A DNA stretch of 64,000 nucleotides from Serpens sp964410065. Lineage in GTDB: Bacteria; Pseudomonadota; Gammaproteobacteria; Pseudomonadales; Pseudomonadaceae. Below are positions 8,393 to 17,365 of this stretch, one piece after another. The stretch spans positions 1 to 64,000 of the forward strand of contig CAYPFO010000005.1 of assembly GCA_964410065.1 (NCBI GenBank), read 5' to 3'. The first letter of the stretch is position 1; each line of letters begins with the position of its first letter. The notes below the pieces were generated by a model. The model did no database searches. It was not told the origin of the DNA and worked only from the letters and a program-made list of their open reading frames with translations. Position numbers and translations under genes: made by a program.

Positions 8393-9544
8393 ATGCTCGC
8401 AAGCAAACTGCCTCACGTCGGCACCACCATCTTCACCACCATGTCCCAGCTCGCTGCTCAGACCGGCGCGCTTAACCTGTCCCAGGGTTTTCCCGATTTT
8501 GACGGCCCGGACGCGCTACGTGAAGCGGTGGGCCGGCATGTCATGGCAGGGCACAACCAGTACGCGCCGATGACCGGCTTGCCCGCCCTGCGTGAGCAAG
8601 TGGCCGCCAAGATCAGCCGCTTGTATGGCCGGCAGGTGAATGCCGACACGGACATCACCATTACCCCCGGCGCCACCCAAGGCATTTTCTGCGCTATCCA
8701 GGCGTTGGTGCGTGCGGGCGATGAGGTCATCGTCTTCGATCCCTGTTACGACAGTTACGAGCCGGCGGTTGAGCTGGCCGGTGGCCGCTGCGTTCACCTG
8801 CACCTCAGCCTGCCGACCTTCAGCATTGATTGGCAGCGCCTGGCCGATGCCATTACCCCACGCACGCGGTTGATTGTGCTCAACACGCCGCACAACCCCA
8901 GCGGTGCCTTGCTGGAGCGTGCCGATCTGGATCGGCTCGCCGCGTTGCTGCGCGGTCGCGAGGATATCTACCTGCTCAGTGACGAGGTCTATGAACATCT
9001 GGTCTATGACGGCCGCGAACATGCCAGCGTGCTGCGCCATGACGAGCTGTATGCGCGCGCGTTAGTGGTGAGCTCGTTCGGCAAGACCTACCACGTCACC
9101 GGCTGGAAGACCGGCTACGTGGTGGCGCCGCCGGCGCTGTCTGCCGAGCTGCGCAAGGTTCACCAGTACGTCAGCTTCACCGGCGTCACGCCTCTGCAAT
9201 TCGCGCTGGCCGAGTTCATGGCCGCTCACCCTGAGCATGTTACCGAGCTGCCAGCGTTCTATCAGGCCAAGCGCGACCTGTTTTGCGAGTTGCTGGCCGG
9301 CTCGCGCTTTGGTTTTACGCCGACGCCAGGCACGTATTTCCAGGTCGCCGACTACTCGATGATCCGCCAGGATCTCAACGATGTGGACATGGCCCAGTGG
9401 CTGACGCGCGAACATGGCGTGGCGAGCATTCCGGTGTCGGTGTTCTACCGGAACCCGCCGGCGGACTTGCGCCTGGTGCGCTTCTGCTTCGCCAAGCGCG
9501 AGGACACCCTGCGCCAGGCGGCGGAAAAACTCTGCGCGGTGTAA
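8393..9544 (+). CDS. Class I/II PLP aminotransferase (YbdL/methionine aminotransferase type)
   Basis: Pyridoxal-phosphate aminotransferase of fold type I. The 383-residue protein opens with the LNLSQGFPDFDGP signature of the kynurenine/methionine aminotransferase group, has TPHNPSG for cofactor binding, YDEV-like SDEVYEHL and the Schiff-base lysine at residue 231 in SSFGKTYHVTGWKTGY; the RLVRFCFAK segment supplies the carboxylate-binding arginine. The start at 8393 has AGGAA upstream; a longer in-frame start at 8363 would lie inside the repeat. YbdL-like enzymes prefer methionine and aromatic amino acids with keto-acid acceptors, possibly in methionine salvage; the exact substrate cannot be read from sequence. 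Confidence 0.88.
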   Translation: MLASKLPHVGTTIFTTMSQLAAQTGALNLSQGFPDFDGPDALREAVGRHVMAGHNQYAPMTGLPALREQVAAKISRLYGRQVNADTDITITPGATQGIFCAIQALVRAGDEVIVFDPCYDSYEPAVELAGGRCVHLHLSLPTFSIDWQRLADAITPRTRLIVLNTPHNPSGALLERADLDRLAALLRGREDIYLLSDEVYEHLVYDGREHASVLRHDELYARALVVSSFGKTYHVTGWKTGYVVAPPALSAELRKVHQYVSFTGVTPLQFALAEFMAAHPEHVTELPAFYQAKRDLFCELLAGSRFGFTPTPGTYFQVADYSMIRQDLNDVDMAQWLTREHGVASIPVSVFYRNPPADLRLVRFCFAKREDTLRQAAEKLCAV

Positions 9545-9550
9545 TCCCCA

Positions 9551-10183
9551 TCAGCCCAGCAAAATGCGCTGCTGTGTTTCCAGGCGACCGAACAAGTCAC
9601 GGCTGTCGTACGTGGCGTAGCGCAGCTCCTCGACCTTGAGCTGCGGATCGGCGAGGGCCGGCAACTCCTTTAAGCGTTGGCGCAGTTCCTCCGCACCGAT
9701 CCGCCGCTTGTACAGGCCCAGGGTGATGTGCGGCACATAGGCAGCCTGGCGCACCTCCCAACAGCTTTGTGCCAGGGCTGATCGCCAGCGCTGCAGATGC
9801 CCTGCGTGATCGACCACCGGCAGAAACGCGGCGCTGGCAAAGCTGTCCGGTGGGCCAATCTCCAGCGTACAGGCGGGGCTGCGTAGCTGGCCGAGGTGCT
9901 CGATCTGCTGTCGCAGCTGTTCGGGAGTGAAGTCATCGTTAACTAATGCGTGCGCCTGTTCGAAGCCGCACACGAACAAGGTCAGGTGCGCCTGGCGACG
10001 GGTGGCATGCAGCAGATCGCCTAGCTGCGTTTGCAGGGCGTGGATGTGCGAGAGTAGGGCCGGACAGCAAATCGGTACCATCCAGATGGCGTAGCGCTGT
10101 CGGCCACGATGCCAGTCGGGATAGTCGCGAACGTCGGTGACGAGGGTGGCGTCGGGCGCCTGGGTCGGATGAGACAGCAGCAT
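9551..10183 (-). CDS. 2H phosphoesterase, LigT/2'-5' RNA ligase-like
   Basis: Small protein of the 2H phosphoesterase superfamily, whose members hydrolyse or ligate 2'-5' or cyclic phosphodiesters of RNA. Two HxT motifs, AHLTLFVCG and PHITLGLYKR, are spaced as in LigT/CpdB-like folds, supporting a catalytic pair. I chose the ATG at 10183 (210 residues) because upstream extensions to 10387 are low-complexity and would cover the promoter region of the divergent DUF3509 gene; no strong ribosome binding site marks this start, so it is uncertain. It converges on the aminotransferase gene with six bases between stops. The substrate is unknown. Confidence 0.78.
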   Translation of the reverse strand: MLLSHPTQAPDATLVTDVRDYPDWHRGRQRYAIWMVPICCPALLSHIHALQTQLGDLLHATRRQAHLTLFVCGFEQAHALVNDDFTPEQLRQQIEHLGQLRSPACTLEIGPPDSFASAAFLPVVDHAGHLQRWRSALAQSCWEVRQAAYVPHITLGLYKRRIGAEELRQRLKELPALADPQLKVEELRYATYDSRDLFGRLETQQRILLG

Positions 10184-10353
10184 GGGGCTACGCTTGGAGG
10201 GAAGAGGATAGGAGTGTGACCTGATGGGCGCGGGGGCTCCAGTGTCGGTTGAATTTAGCGCTGCATCGAGGTGCGACCTCTGGGATGGAGAACTTACGAG
10301 TCTCTCCATGGTCAAAAAAACGCAGTTTTTCAATGAGTTATGAGGAGCAACAA

Positions 10354-10635
10354 ATGGACAGCACAGGACAGGCGTTACTCGCCGCATTGGCTCCCTACAA
10401 TGTTTCCCTGGGGCCGCAGCGACCCGATGGCGGGCGCGTGCTGATGTTGATGGACGATGCGGGCGAGCTGTTGATCCAGCGAGTCCTGAATACCCAGCAG
10501 CTCACCCAACCTGAATTATTGGCTGATGTGCTTGATGGCGTGCGCCGCGACCTGCTGGTCGCCGGCGGTTGCACGGCGCCGGAAGTGCTGGCCTCCCTAC
10601 GCCACAGCGACCGGGTCAAGCCTTACGCGGCCTGA
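10354..10635 (+). CDS. DUF3509 family small protein
   Basis: Short soluble protein of 93 residues that resembles the DUF3509 family, found mainly in pseudomonads, with no known function. It contains the RPDGGRVLMLMDDAGELLIQR-type beta hairpin (seen around residues 20-38) and a helical C-terminus. The start at 10354 is fixed by GAGGAG seven bases upstream; the longer reading frame from 10249 overlaps the opposite-strand gene's upstream region and lacks a ribosome binding site. It is divergent from the 2H phosphoesterase gene. A hairpin (CCGGAATC at 10658-10665 with GATTCCGG at 10677-10684) follows it without a T-tract. Confidence 0.78.
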   Translation: MDSTGQALLAALAPYNVSLGPQRPDGGRVLMLMDDAGELLIQRVLNTQQLTQPELLADVLDGVRRDLLVAGGCTAPEVLASLRHSDRVKPYAA

Positions 10636-10790
10636 GACTGGCTCACCTGACCCAGGGCCGGAATCCGTCTGAGGATGATTCCGGTCACTGCGGGTTGGCA
10701 CGGCGTTCGACCGTGTCATCGCTCGGCGTCCCTTCCTGGTACGCTTTCGGAGTAGACTTGCCGGCTTTCTGATCAGCCAAGAGCCCGCCC

Positions 10791-11330
10791 ATGGCCCTGC
10801 AAGCCACTCCGTACAAGATTGAGATGAACCTGACCGACATGGACAGGAACGTCTACGAAAACCTGCGTTTCACCGTTGCCCGCCATCCCTCGGAAACCGA
10901 AGTGCGAATGGGTGCGCGCCTGATTGCCTATGCCTTGTGGTACAGCGAACAGCTGGCCTTCGGTCGCGGACTGTCGGATGTCGACGAGCCGGCCCTCTGG
11001 GAAAAAAGCCTGGATGACCGCGTCCTGCACTGGATCGAAGTCGGCCAGCCGGATGCGGAGCGCATGACTTGGTGTTCGCGCCGTACCGAGCGCGTCAGCC
11101 TGGTCGCCTATGGCAATCTGCGCGTCTGGCAGGGCAAGGAGCTGGATGCCGTTAGCAATCTGAAGAACCTCAGCGTGGTGGCGGTGCAGCCAGAAGCGCT
11201 GGAAAACCTGGCCCGCGACCTGCCACGTTCGCTCAACTGGAGCGTGATGATCAGCGACGGCGAACTGTTCATCACCGACGAACGCGGCCAGCACGAAATA
11301 CCCCTGCAGTGGCTGGTCGGCGAACGCTGA
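10791..11330 (+). CDS. yaeQ: YaeQ family protein
   Basis: Protein of the YaeQ family, which has a PD-(D/E)xK nuclease-like fold but no established activity; E. coli YaeQ was once linked to suppression of an rfaH defect. The 179-residue length fits, and the opening MALQATPYKIEMNLTDMDR and the SEVRMGARL-like ETEVRMGARLIAYAL segment are characteristic. The residues E and D in this area and in the central EVGQPDAERM stretch correspond to the nuclease-like core, but activity is unproven. It precedes recJ by 94 bases. Confidence 0.88.
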   Translation: MALQATPYKIEMNLTDMDRNVYENLRFTVARHPSETEVRMGARLIAYALWYSEQLAFGRGLSDVDEPALWEKSLDDRVLHWIEVGQPDAERMTWCSRRTERVSLVAYGNLRVWQGKELDAVSNLKNLSVVAVQPEALENLARDLPRSLNWSVMISDGELFITDERGQHEIPLQWLVGER

Positions 11331-11424
11331 TCTACGGGCTTGAAACCGAGTGGGCCATTCCCGTCCCACTCGCGCGGTAAAGCCTGAACCGACCCTGCAC
11401 CTGACGAGTCCCCCTGAGTTATCC

Positions 11425-13140
11425 ATGCGTATCGAACCCCGCCCCTTACCCGACATTCTGCCCGATCTGGGCGAGTTGCCTCCCTTGTTGACCCGCCTGT
11501 ACGCCGCCCGGGGTGTGCAATCGGCCGCCGAGCTGGACAAGGCACTGGCGCGGTTGATTCCGTATCAACAACTGGCTGGCATCGACGCTGCAGTCGCTTT
11601 ACTGGTGGAGGCGTTGGAGCAGCGCCAGCGCATCTTGATCGTTGGCGACTTCGACGCCGACGGCGCCACTGCCAGCTGCGTCGGTGTGCTCGGCTTGCGC
11701 CTGCTCGGGGTGACCCATGTCGATTACCTGGTGCCCAATCGTTTCGACTACGGCTACGGCCTGACGCCGGAAATCGTCGCGGTGGCCCTGCAGCGCCAGC
11801 CGGACCTGCTGATCACCGTGGACAACGGTATTTCCAGCGTGGACGGCGTGGCGGCGGCCAAGGCGGCGGGTCTCCAGGTGCTGATCACCGACCACCACCT
11901 GCCTGGCGCGGAATTGCCGGCTGCGGATGCCATCGTCAACCCCAACCAGCCGGGCTGCGGGTTCCCGAGCAAGGCGATGGCCGGGGTTGGGGTGATCTTT
12001 TATGTCTTGCTCGCCTTGCGGGCGCGCTTGCGCGAGCAGGACTGGTTCGCCCGCACCGGGCGCGCGGAGCCAAATCTGGCCGAGCTGCTCGATCTGGTGG
12101 CGCTGGGCAGTGTCGCCGACGTGGTGCCGCTGGACGCCAATAACCGCATCCTGGTTCACCAGGGGCTGGCGCGTATCCGTGCCGGCCGGGCGCGACCGGG
12201 CCTCAAGGCGATTCTTGAGGTGGCCGGCAAACAAGCGGAGCGTATTACGTCGACGGATCTGGGCTTCATCATCGGCCCGCGCCTGAATGCGGCCGGCCGG
12301 CTGGATGACATGAGTCTGGGCATCGAATGCCTGCTCTGCGAAGACCCAAACCTGGCCCGCGACATGGCGGTGCAGCTCGATCAGCTTAACCAGGACCGCA
12401 AGGCCATCGAGCAGGGCATGCAGCGCGAAGCCTTGGCCCAGCTGAAGGACCTGCCGCTGGAGGAGATGCCGTTCGGCCTGTGCCTGTTCGAGCCGGAATG
12501 GCACCAGGGGGTGATCGGCATCCTCGCCTCGCGGATGAAAGAGCGCTATCACCGCCCGACCATTGCCTTCGCCGACGCCGGGGAAGGCATGCTCAAGGGC
12601 TCGGCGCGCTCGGTGCCGGGCTTTCATATCCGCGATGCGCTGGACGCCGTGGCCGCCCGGCATCCGGGGTTAATCAGCAAATTCGGCGGCCATGCCATGG
12701 CGGCCGGGCTCTCGTTGCCGGAAGAAAATTTCGGCGCGTTCGCCGCCGCGTTCGATGCCGAAGTGCGACGCCAGCTGCATGAGGATGATCTGACCGGGCG
12801 ACTGTTGTCCGACGGCCAGCTCTCGGCCACGGAGTTCCATCTGGAGCTGGCCCGCGCGCTGCGCCATGCCGGCCCTTGGGGGCAGCACTTTCCCGAGCCG
12901 CTGTTCCATGGCGTGTTCCAGTTGGAGCAGCAGCGCCTGGTGGGTGAGAAACACCTGAAGATGGTGGTGCGCACCGAGTGCGGCTCGCTGAGCCTGGACG
13001 GCATCGCCTTCAACATCGACCGCGAGCAGTGGCCCAACCCCACCGTGCGCTGGGTTGAGCTGGCCTACAAGCTGGACGTTAACGAGTACCGCGGGCGGGA
13101 AAGCGTGCAATTGTTGGTAGCGCATATCGCGCCACGCTGA
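11425..13140 (+). CDS. recJ: RecJ, single-stranded-DNA-specific 5'-3' exonuclease
   Basis: DHH-family exonuclease acting in recombinational repair, mismatch repair and RecF-pathway end processing. The 571-residue protein shows the metal-binding motifs in order: GDFDADGATA (about residue 73), VDNGISS, the name-giving DHH in ITDHHLPG, and the DHHA1-domain motif FGGHAMAAGLS, followed by an OB fold at the C-terminus. The start at 11425 gives the usual N-terminus MRIEPRPLP; an in-frame upstream extension to 11350 has no support. Length agrees with E. coli RecJ. Confidence 0.97.
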   Translation: MRIEPRPLPDILPDLGELPPLLTRLYAARGVQSAAELDKALARLIPYQQLAGIDAAVALLVEALEQRQRILIVGDFDADGATASCVGVLGLRLLGVTHVDYLVPNRFDYGYGLTPEIVAVALQRQPDLLITVDNGISSVDGVAAAKAAGLQVLITDHHLPGAELPAADAIVNPNQPGCGFPSKAMAGVGVIFYVLLALRARLREQDWFARTGRAEPNLAELLDLVALGSVADVVPLDANNRILVHQGLARIRAGRARPGLKAILEVAGKQAERITSTDLGFIIGPRLNAAGRLDDMSLGIECLLCEDPNLARDMAVQLDQLNQDRKAIEQGMQREALAQLKDLPLEEMPFGLCLFEPEWHQGVIGILASRMKERYHRPTIAFADAGEGMLKGSARSVPGFHIRDALDAVAARHPGLISKFGGHAMAAGLSLPEENFGAFAAAFDAEVRRQLHEDDLTGRLLSDGQLSATEFHLELARALRHAGPWGQHFPEPLFHGVFQLEQQRLVGEKHLKMVVRTECGSLSLDGIAFNIDREQWPNPTVRWVELAYKLDVNEYRGRESVQLLVAHIAPR

Positions 13141-13166
13141 TTCGCGCTGGTTTAGCCCGCCAGTCT

Positions 13167-13643
13167 CTACCAGCCCAGCTGTTTGTTGAAACCCAGCGCA
13201 TCGTAATAGTCGCCCTGGTAGGTAATCAGGCCATTCTCGATGCGAATAAAGCTGACGCCCTCGAAGGACAGCGGCTTGTCGGTTGCAGGCGTTTCTGCGC
13301 TCCAGGGGCCGCTGTTGGTGCCGCTGAAACGCCACTGGAAGGCGATGCCGTCGGGGGCCACGATGGGCGCACTGGTCATTTCCCATTTCAGATCGGGCAC
13401 AGCGGTAATGAAGACCGCGATCACGTTGTCACGCGCGGCGGCGCGACCATTCTGCGGCGTGCCAACCGTAGCGTCGAAATACACCACGTCCTCATCCAGG
13501 TAGGTGGCGGCTTTCTGTGCATCGTGGGCATTCCAGGCGGTCATGTAGCCGTCGATTATGGCGCGTACATCATCAGCGGCCTGGACCAGGCCGCTGAGCA
13601 GAAGCAGAGCAAGAAGCGTGAGGCGGCTGAGAAAGAGGTTCAT
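13167..13643 (-). CDS. Secreted NTF2-like (SnoaL/DUF4440-type) protein
   Basis: Predicted periplasmic protein of 158 residues. It has a clear Sec signal peptide with hydrophobic core LTLLALLLLSG and an AxA-type cleavage site (VQAADD, about residue 20). The rest matches the NTF2-like fold: IIDGYMTAWNAHDAQKAATYL at the start, then a FDATVG strand and the F-WRFSGTNSG region. Family members range from ester cyclases and dehydratases to binding proteins, so no activity is assigned. GGAG seven bases before 13643 sets the start. It is divergent from xenA and converges on recJ. Confidence 0.75.
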   Translation of the reverse strand: MNLFLSRLTLLALLLLSGLVQAADDVRAIIDGYMTAWNAHDAQKAATYLDEDVVYFDATVGTPQNGRAAARDNVIAVFITAVPDLKWEMTSAPIVAPDGIAFQWRFSGTNSGPWSAETPATDKPLSFEGVSFIRIENGLITYQGDYYDALGFNKQLGW

Positions 13644-13956
13644 GGTGAGGCTCCAAGGCACGGTGCGGATGCCGTATCTGCCCGGGGGCCGCAGCCGGCA
13701 TGCCTTGAGTGTTGACCGGCCGCCATTGCCCCGCCGACGCGCTGACCAGCGGTGCCGTACCGATGCGGCGGGTTGCTCAATCCGGCCGCAAAGGGGACTA
13801 TCCCAGCATTACTTCGCCAAGGCTTGTACCCGCAGCCTGGCGAAATCGCCCCACTCATGAACTGCCCAGGTTATGCACGGGCAGTTCGGCCACTGACCCG
13901 AAGCGGTCTTTAATTGGAGGATGTCTGTCATCTTCCGCCAGCCGACGAGGCCTGCC
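13644..13956. promoter_or_regulatory. Divergent intergenic region between the NTF2-like gene and xenA
   Basis: This 313-base stretch has no convincing gene. It must hold promoters for both divergent genes. A perfect 8-base inverted repeat, AACTGCCC (13860-13867) and GGGCAGTT (13879-13886) with an 11-base spacer, lies about 70 bases before xenA and could be an operator or a leader hairpin. GGAGG directly abuts an ATG at 13921, too close to act as that codon's ribosome binding site. No clear -35/-10 pair stands out. Confidence 0.4.
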
Positions 13957-15048
13957 ATGTCCCTACTTTTTCAGCCCCTCACCTTGCGTCAGTTGACCCT
14001 GCCCAATCGCATTGTCGTCTCGCCCATGTGCCAGTACTCGGCGGCCGTGGACGGCCTGGCCAACGATTGGCACCTGGTGCACTTGGGCAGCCGCGCGGTA
14101 GGCGGTGCCGGGCTGGTGATTTTTGAAGCGACAGCGGTCCGCCCGGAAGGGCGCATTTCCGCCCGTGACCTGGGCCTGTGGAACGATGAGCAGATCGAGC
14201 CGCTGCGGCGCATTACCGCGTTCATCGAGTCCCAGGGCTCGGTGGCCGGTATTCAGCTGGCCCATGCCGGGCGCAAGGCCGGTACCTGGTGGCCCTGGAG
14301 TGGCCAACATGGCAGCGTGCCGGTGGCCGAAGGCGGCTGGACGCCGGTTGGCCCGTCGGCGATTGCCTTTGACCCCAAGCATGTGGCTCCCACGGCGCTG
14401 GATGAGGCGGGTATCGCCGATGTGATCCAGGCCTTCGTGCAGGGCGCCGAGCGGGCGCTGGCCGCTGGCTTCAAGGTCGTCGAGGTGCACGCCGCCCATG
14501 GCTATCTGCTGCACCAATTCCTGTCGCCGCTTTCCAATCGCCGCCAGGACCAGTACGGCGGCTCGTTCGAGAATCGCATCCGCTTGTTGCTGGAAGTGAC
14601 CCAGGCGGTGCGTCAGGTCTGGCCGGAAGAATTGCCGGTATTCGTGCGGTTGTCCGCCACCGACTGGGTGGAAGATGGCTGGAACCCGGACGAGACCGTG
14701 GAACTGGCCTGTCGGCTAAAGACCCTGGGCGTCGACCTGATAGACGTGTCGTCGGGCGGCACTTCGGCCAATGCGGAAATTCCCATCGGCCCCGGCTACC
14801 AGACGCAGTTCGCTGAGCGCGTGCGCCGCGAAGCCGGGATCGCCACCGGCGCGGTGGGCATGATCACCGAGGCGGCCCAGGCCGAGCATGTGCTGCGCAC
14901 CGGCCAGGCCGATTTGATCCTGCTGGCCCGCGAACTGTTGCGCGACCCCTATTGGCCGCTGCACGCCGCCGATTACCTGCGCGACAAATCAGTGCCCTGG
15001 CCGGGGCAGTATGTACGGGCAGCGAACCGCGATACGCCGATTCGCTAA
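13957..15048 (+). CDS. xenA: XenA-type NADH:flavin oxidoreductase (old yellow enzyme, ene-reductase)
   Basis: FMN-dependent ene-reductase of the thermophilic-like/XenA class, reducing activated alkenes, nitrate esters and nitro compounds with NAD(P)H. With the start at 13957 the product is 363 residues and the motif PMCQYS places the redox-tuning cysteine at residue 25, as in Pseudomonas putida XenA. The HAAHGYLLHQFLSP motif supplies the two histidines that bind substrate, and SNRRQDQYGGS is the family signature. The choice of 13957 over 13921 rests on this agreement and on GAGG six bases upstream. The natural substrate is unknown. Confidence 0.9.
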   Translation: MSLLFQPLTLRQLTLPNRIVVSPMCQYSAAVDGLANDWHLVHLGSRAVGGAGLVIFEATAVRPEGRISARDLGLWNDEQIEPLRRITAFIESQGSVAGIQLAHAGRKAGTWWPWSGQHGSVPVAEGGWTPVGPSAIAFDPKHVAPTALDEAGIADVIQAFVQGAERALAAGFKVVEVHAAHGYLLHQFLSPLSNRRQDQYGGSFENRIRLLLEVTQAVRQVWPEELPVFVRLSATDWVEDGWNPDETVELACRLKTLGVDLIDVSSGGTSANAEIPIGPGYQTQFAERVRREAGIATGAVGMITEAAQAEHVLRTGQADLILLARELLRDPYWPLHAADYLRDKSVPWPGQYVRAANRDTPIR

Positions 15049-15070
15049 CAAACTACCTGCGTTGGCGATA

Positions 15071-15095
15071 CGGGGCCGATCATCCATCGGCCCCG
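15071..15095. terminator. Palindrome between convergent xenA and patD, possible bidirectional terminator
   Basis: CGGGGCCGAT (15071-15080) and ATCGGCCCCG (15086-15095) form a perfect 10-bp stem with a 5-base loop, 23 bases after xenA and just before the patD stop on the other strand. There is no T-tract on either side, so its termination strength is uncertain. Confidence 0.55.
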
Positions 15096-15097
15096 CA

Positions 15098-16522
15098 TCA
15101 ATGCTTGATCATGATGTGCCGCACCGCCGTGTAATCCTCCAGCCCGTACATCGACAGGTCCTTGCCGTAGCCGGACAGCTTCATGCCGCCGTGGGGCATT
15201 TCGCTGACCAGGGTGAAGTGGGTGTTGATCCAGGTGCAGCCGTACTGCAGGCGCGCCGCCAGGCGATGGGCGCGGCCGACGTCGCGCGTCCACACCGAGG
15301 AGGCCAGGCCGTAGTCGGAGTTGTTGGCGAAGGCCAGGGCCTGGGCTTCGTCGTCGAACGGGGTGACCGAGACCACCGGGCCGAACACTTCGCGACTGAC
15401 GATTTCATCGTTTTGGCGGGCGCCGGCCAGCACTGTGGGCAGGAAAAAGAAGCCGGCATCGCCCGGTGCCTTGCCGCCGGTGACCACCTCGATGTGCGGC
15501 AGGGCGCTGGCGCGCTCGACAAAACCGGCGACGCGCTGGCGCTGGCTGTCGCTGATCAACGGGCCGAGTTCGGTGGCAGAATCGTCCTGCAGGCCATGCT
15601 TGAGTGTGCCGACCGCCGCGCCGAGCGCCGCGACGAATTTTTCATAGATGCCTTTCTGCGCATAGATGCGGCAGGCCGCAGTGCAATCCTGGCCGGCATT
15701 GTAGAACCCGAAGGTGCGGATGCCTTCCACGGCGGCGTCGAGGTCGGCGTCATCGAAAATGATCACCGGAGCCTTGCCGCCCAGCTCCATGTGCAGGCGT
15801 TTGATGCGCGGGGCGCTGGCGGCGATGAGGTGCGAACCGGTAGGGATCGAGCCGGTCAGCGACAGCATGCGCACCTTGTCATGATTGACCAGGGTCTCGC
15901 CGACGCTGCTCCCGCGTCCGAACACGATGTTCACCACTCCAGGGGGAAAAATCCCGGCCATCAGCTCGCCCAGGCGCAGCGCGGTCAGCGGCGTCTGCTC
16001 GGAGGGCTTGAGCACCACACAGTTGCCGGCGGCCAGGGCGGGCGCGAGTTTCCAGGCGGCCATCATCAGCGGGTAATTCCATGGCGCGATGGAAGCGACC
16101 ACGCCAATCGGGTCGCGGCGGATCATCGAGGTGTGGCCAGGCAAGTATTCGCCGGCGGCCGAGCCGTGTAGGCAGCGACTGGCGCCAGCAAAAAAACGGA
16201 ACACATCGGCAATGGCCGGCAACTCGTCGTTGCGTGCGGCGGCGTACGGCTTGCCGCAGTTTTGCGACTCCAGGCGGGCCAGCTCATCAGCATGGGTGTC
16301 GATGGCATCGGCCAAAGCTAGCAAGCAGGCGGCGCGCTCCTGGGGCACGGTTTGCGACCAGCCGACGAAAGCGGCCTCGGCAGCGCGAACGGCCGCATCG
16401 ATTTGTTCGGCGCTGGCTTCGGCAATGCGCGCCAGCTCGGTATTGCGGGCTGGGTCGAGCACCACCTGGGCCTCACCCTGGCCGGCGACCCGTTCACCGT
16501 TGATCAACAGATGGGTTTGCAT
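15098..16522 (-). CDS. patD: Gamma-aminobutyraldehyde dehydrogenase (PatD/YdcW)
   Basis: NAD-dependent aldehyde dehydrogenase that oxidises gamma-aminobutyraldehyde, the product of putrescine transamination, to GABA. The 474-residue length equals E. coli YdcW and the sequence is close throughout, including CGKPxxAxxNDE, the Rossmann and catalytic motifs VVLKPSEQTPLTAL, HMELGGKAP (Glu base) and NAGQDCTAACR (nucleophilic Cys), and the C-terminal SGYGKDLSMYGLEDYT. GAGGAG lies seven bases before the start. It is the last gene of the ydcSTUV-patD operon, 36 bases after ydcV. A putrescine aminotransferase gene is not present in the window. Confidence 0.95.
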   Translation of the reverse strand: MQTHLLINGERVAGQGEAQVVLDPARNTELARIAEASAEQIDAAVRAAEAAFVGWSQTVPQERAACLLALADAIDTHADELARLESQNCGKPYAAARNDELPAIADVFRFFAGASRCLHGSAAGEYLPGHTSMIRRDPIGVVASIAPWNYPLMMAAWKLAPALAAGNCVVLKPSEQTPLTALRLGELMAGIFPPGVVNIVFGRGSSVGETLVNHDKVRMLSLTGSIPTGSHLIAASAPRIKRLHMELGGKAPVIIFDDADLDAAVEGIRTFGFYNAGQDCTAACRIYAQKGIYEKFVAALGAAVGTLKHGLQDDSATELGPLISDSQRQRVAGFVERASALPHIEVVTGGKAPGDAGFFFLPTVLAGARQNDEIVSREVFGPVVSVTPFDDEAQALAFANNSDYGLASSVWTRDVGRAHRLAARLQYGCTWINTHFTLVSEMPHGGMKLSGYGKDLSMYGLEDYTAVRHIMIKH

Positions 16523-16558
16523 GTCGGACTCCTCGAGTTGTTGTTGTGAGTGTCTGGC

Positions 16559-17365
16559 TCATTTGCCGCTCCCCGCCACACCTTCGCCGCCACGGGTCAG
16601 GTAATACGCGGCGAGGATCGGCAGCATGGTCGCCACCATCACCAGCATGGCCACCACGTTGGTGATGGGCACATCGCGCGGGCGTGACAGCTGGTTGAGC
16701 AGCCACAGCGGCAGGGTGCGTTCATGGCCGGCAGTGAAAGTGGTAACGATGATCTCGTCGAAGGACAGCGCGAAGGCCAGCATGCCACCGGCCAGCAGCG
16801 CCGAGCCGAGATTGGGCAGCACGATGTAGCGGAAGGTTTGCCAGCCATCGGCGCCCAGGTCCATGCTGGCTTCGATCAGGTTCCAGGACGTGCGGCGCAA
16901 GCGGGCGATGACGTTGTTGTAGACGATAACCACGCAGAAAGTGGCGTGGCCGATGACGATGGTGAGAATGCTCGGCTCGATGCCCAGGGACTTGAACGCC
17001 GAGAGCAGGGTCAGGCCGGTGACGATGCCGGGCAGGGCGATGGGCAGCACCAGCAGTAGCGACACGCTTTCCTTGCCAAAGAAATCGCGCCGCCACAAGG
17101 CCGCCGCCGCCAGGGTGCCGAGCAGCAGGGCGACGAGGGTGGCAATCGCAGCCACTTGCAGCGACAGGGTGATGGCCTCCAGCACGTCGCGGCGTGCGAA
17201 GGTCAGGCTGAACCATTTCAGGGTGAAGCCCTGGGGCGGAAAGCTGAAGCCGGCGCTTTCGGTGTTGAAGGCATAGATGAAGATGATCAGGATCGGGAAG
17301 TGCAGGAACACCAGCCCGCCCCAGGCGGCGAGCTTCAAGCCCATGGATGCTTTATCAGAGTGCAT
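16559..17365 (-). CDS. ydcV: ABC transporter permease YdcV (polyamine type)
   Basis: Inner-membrane permease of a polyamine/opine-type ABC importer. The 268-residue protein has six predicted membrane helices and the cytoplasmic EAA loop ATPase contact (EASMDLGADGWQTFRYIVLP). The start at 17365 gives MHSDKAS, matching the N-terminus of E. coli YdcV; it overlaps the ydcU stop by 11 bases, which suggests translational coupling. It pairs with YdcU as the second half of the membrane channel. Confidence 0.93.
   Translation of the reverse strand: MHSDKASMGLKLAAWGGLVFLHFPILIIFIYAFNTESAGFSFPPQGFTLKWFSLTFARRDVLEAITLSLQVAAIATLVALLLGTLAAAALWRRDFFGKESVSLLLVLPIALPGIVTGLTLLSAFKSLGIEPSILTIVIGHATFCVVIVYNNVIARLRRTSWNLIEASMDLGADGWQTFRYIVLPNLGSALLAGGMLAFALSFDEIIVTTFTAGHERTLPLWLLNQLSRPRDVPITNVVAMLVMVATMLPILAAYYLTRGGEGVAGSGK

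Noticed and set aside
13921..13956. An earlier start for xenA at 13921.
   Set aside because: The GGAGG abuts the ATG with no spacing, and the longer form shifts the conserved cysteine away from residue 25.
15011..16171. A 386-codon open frame on + opposite patD.
   Set aside because: It covers most of patD, which has all catalytic motifs and matches YdcW along its length.
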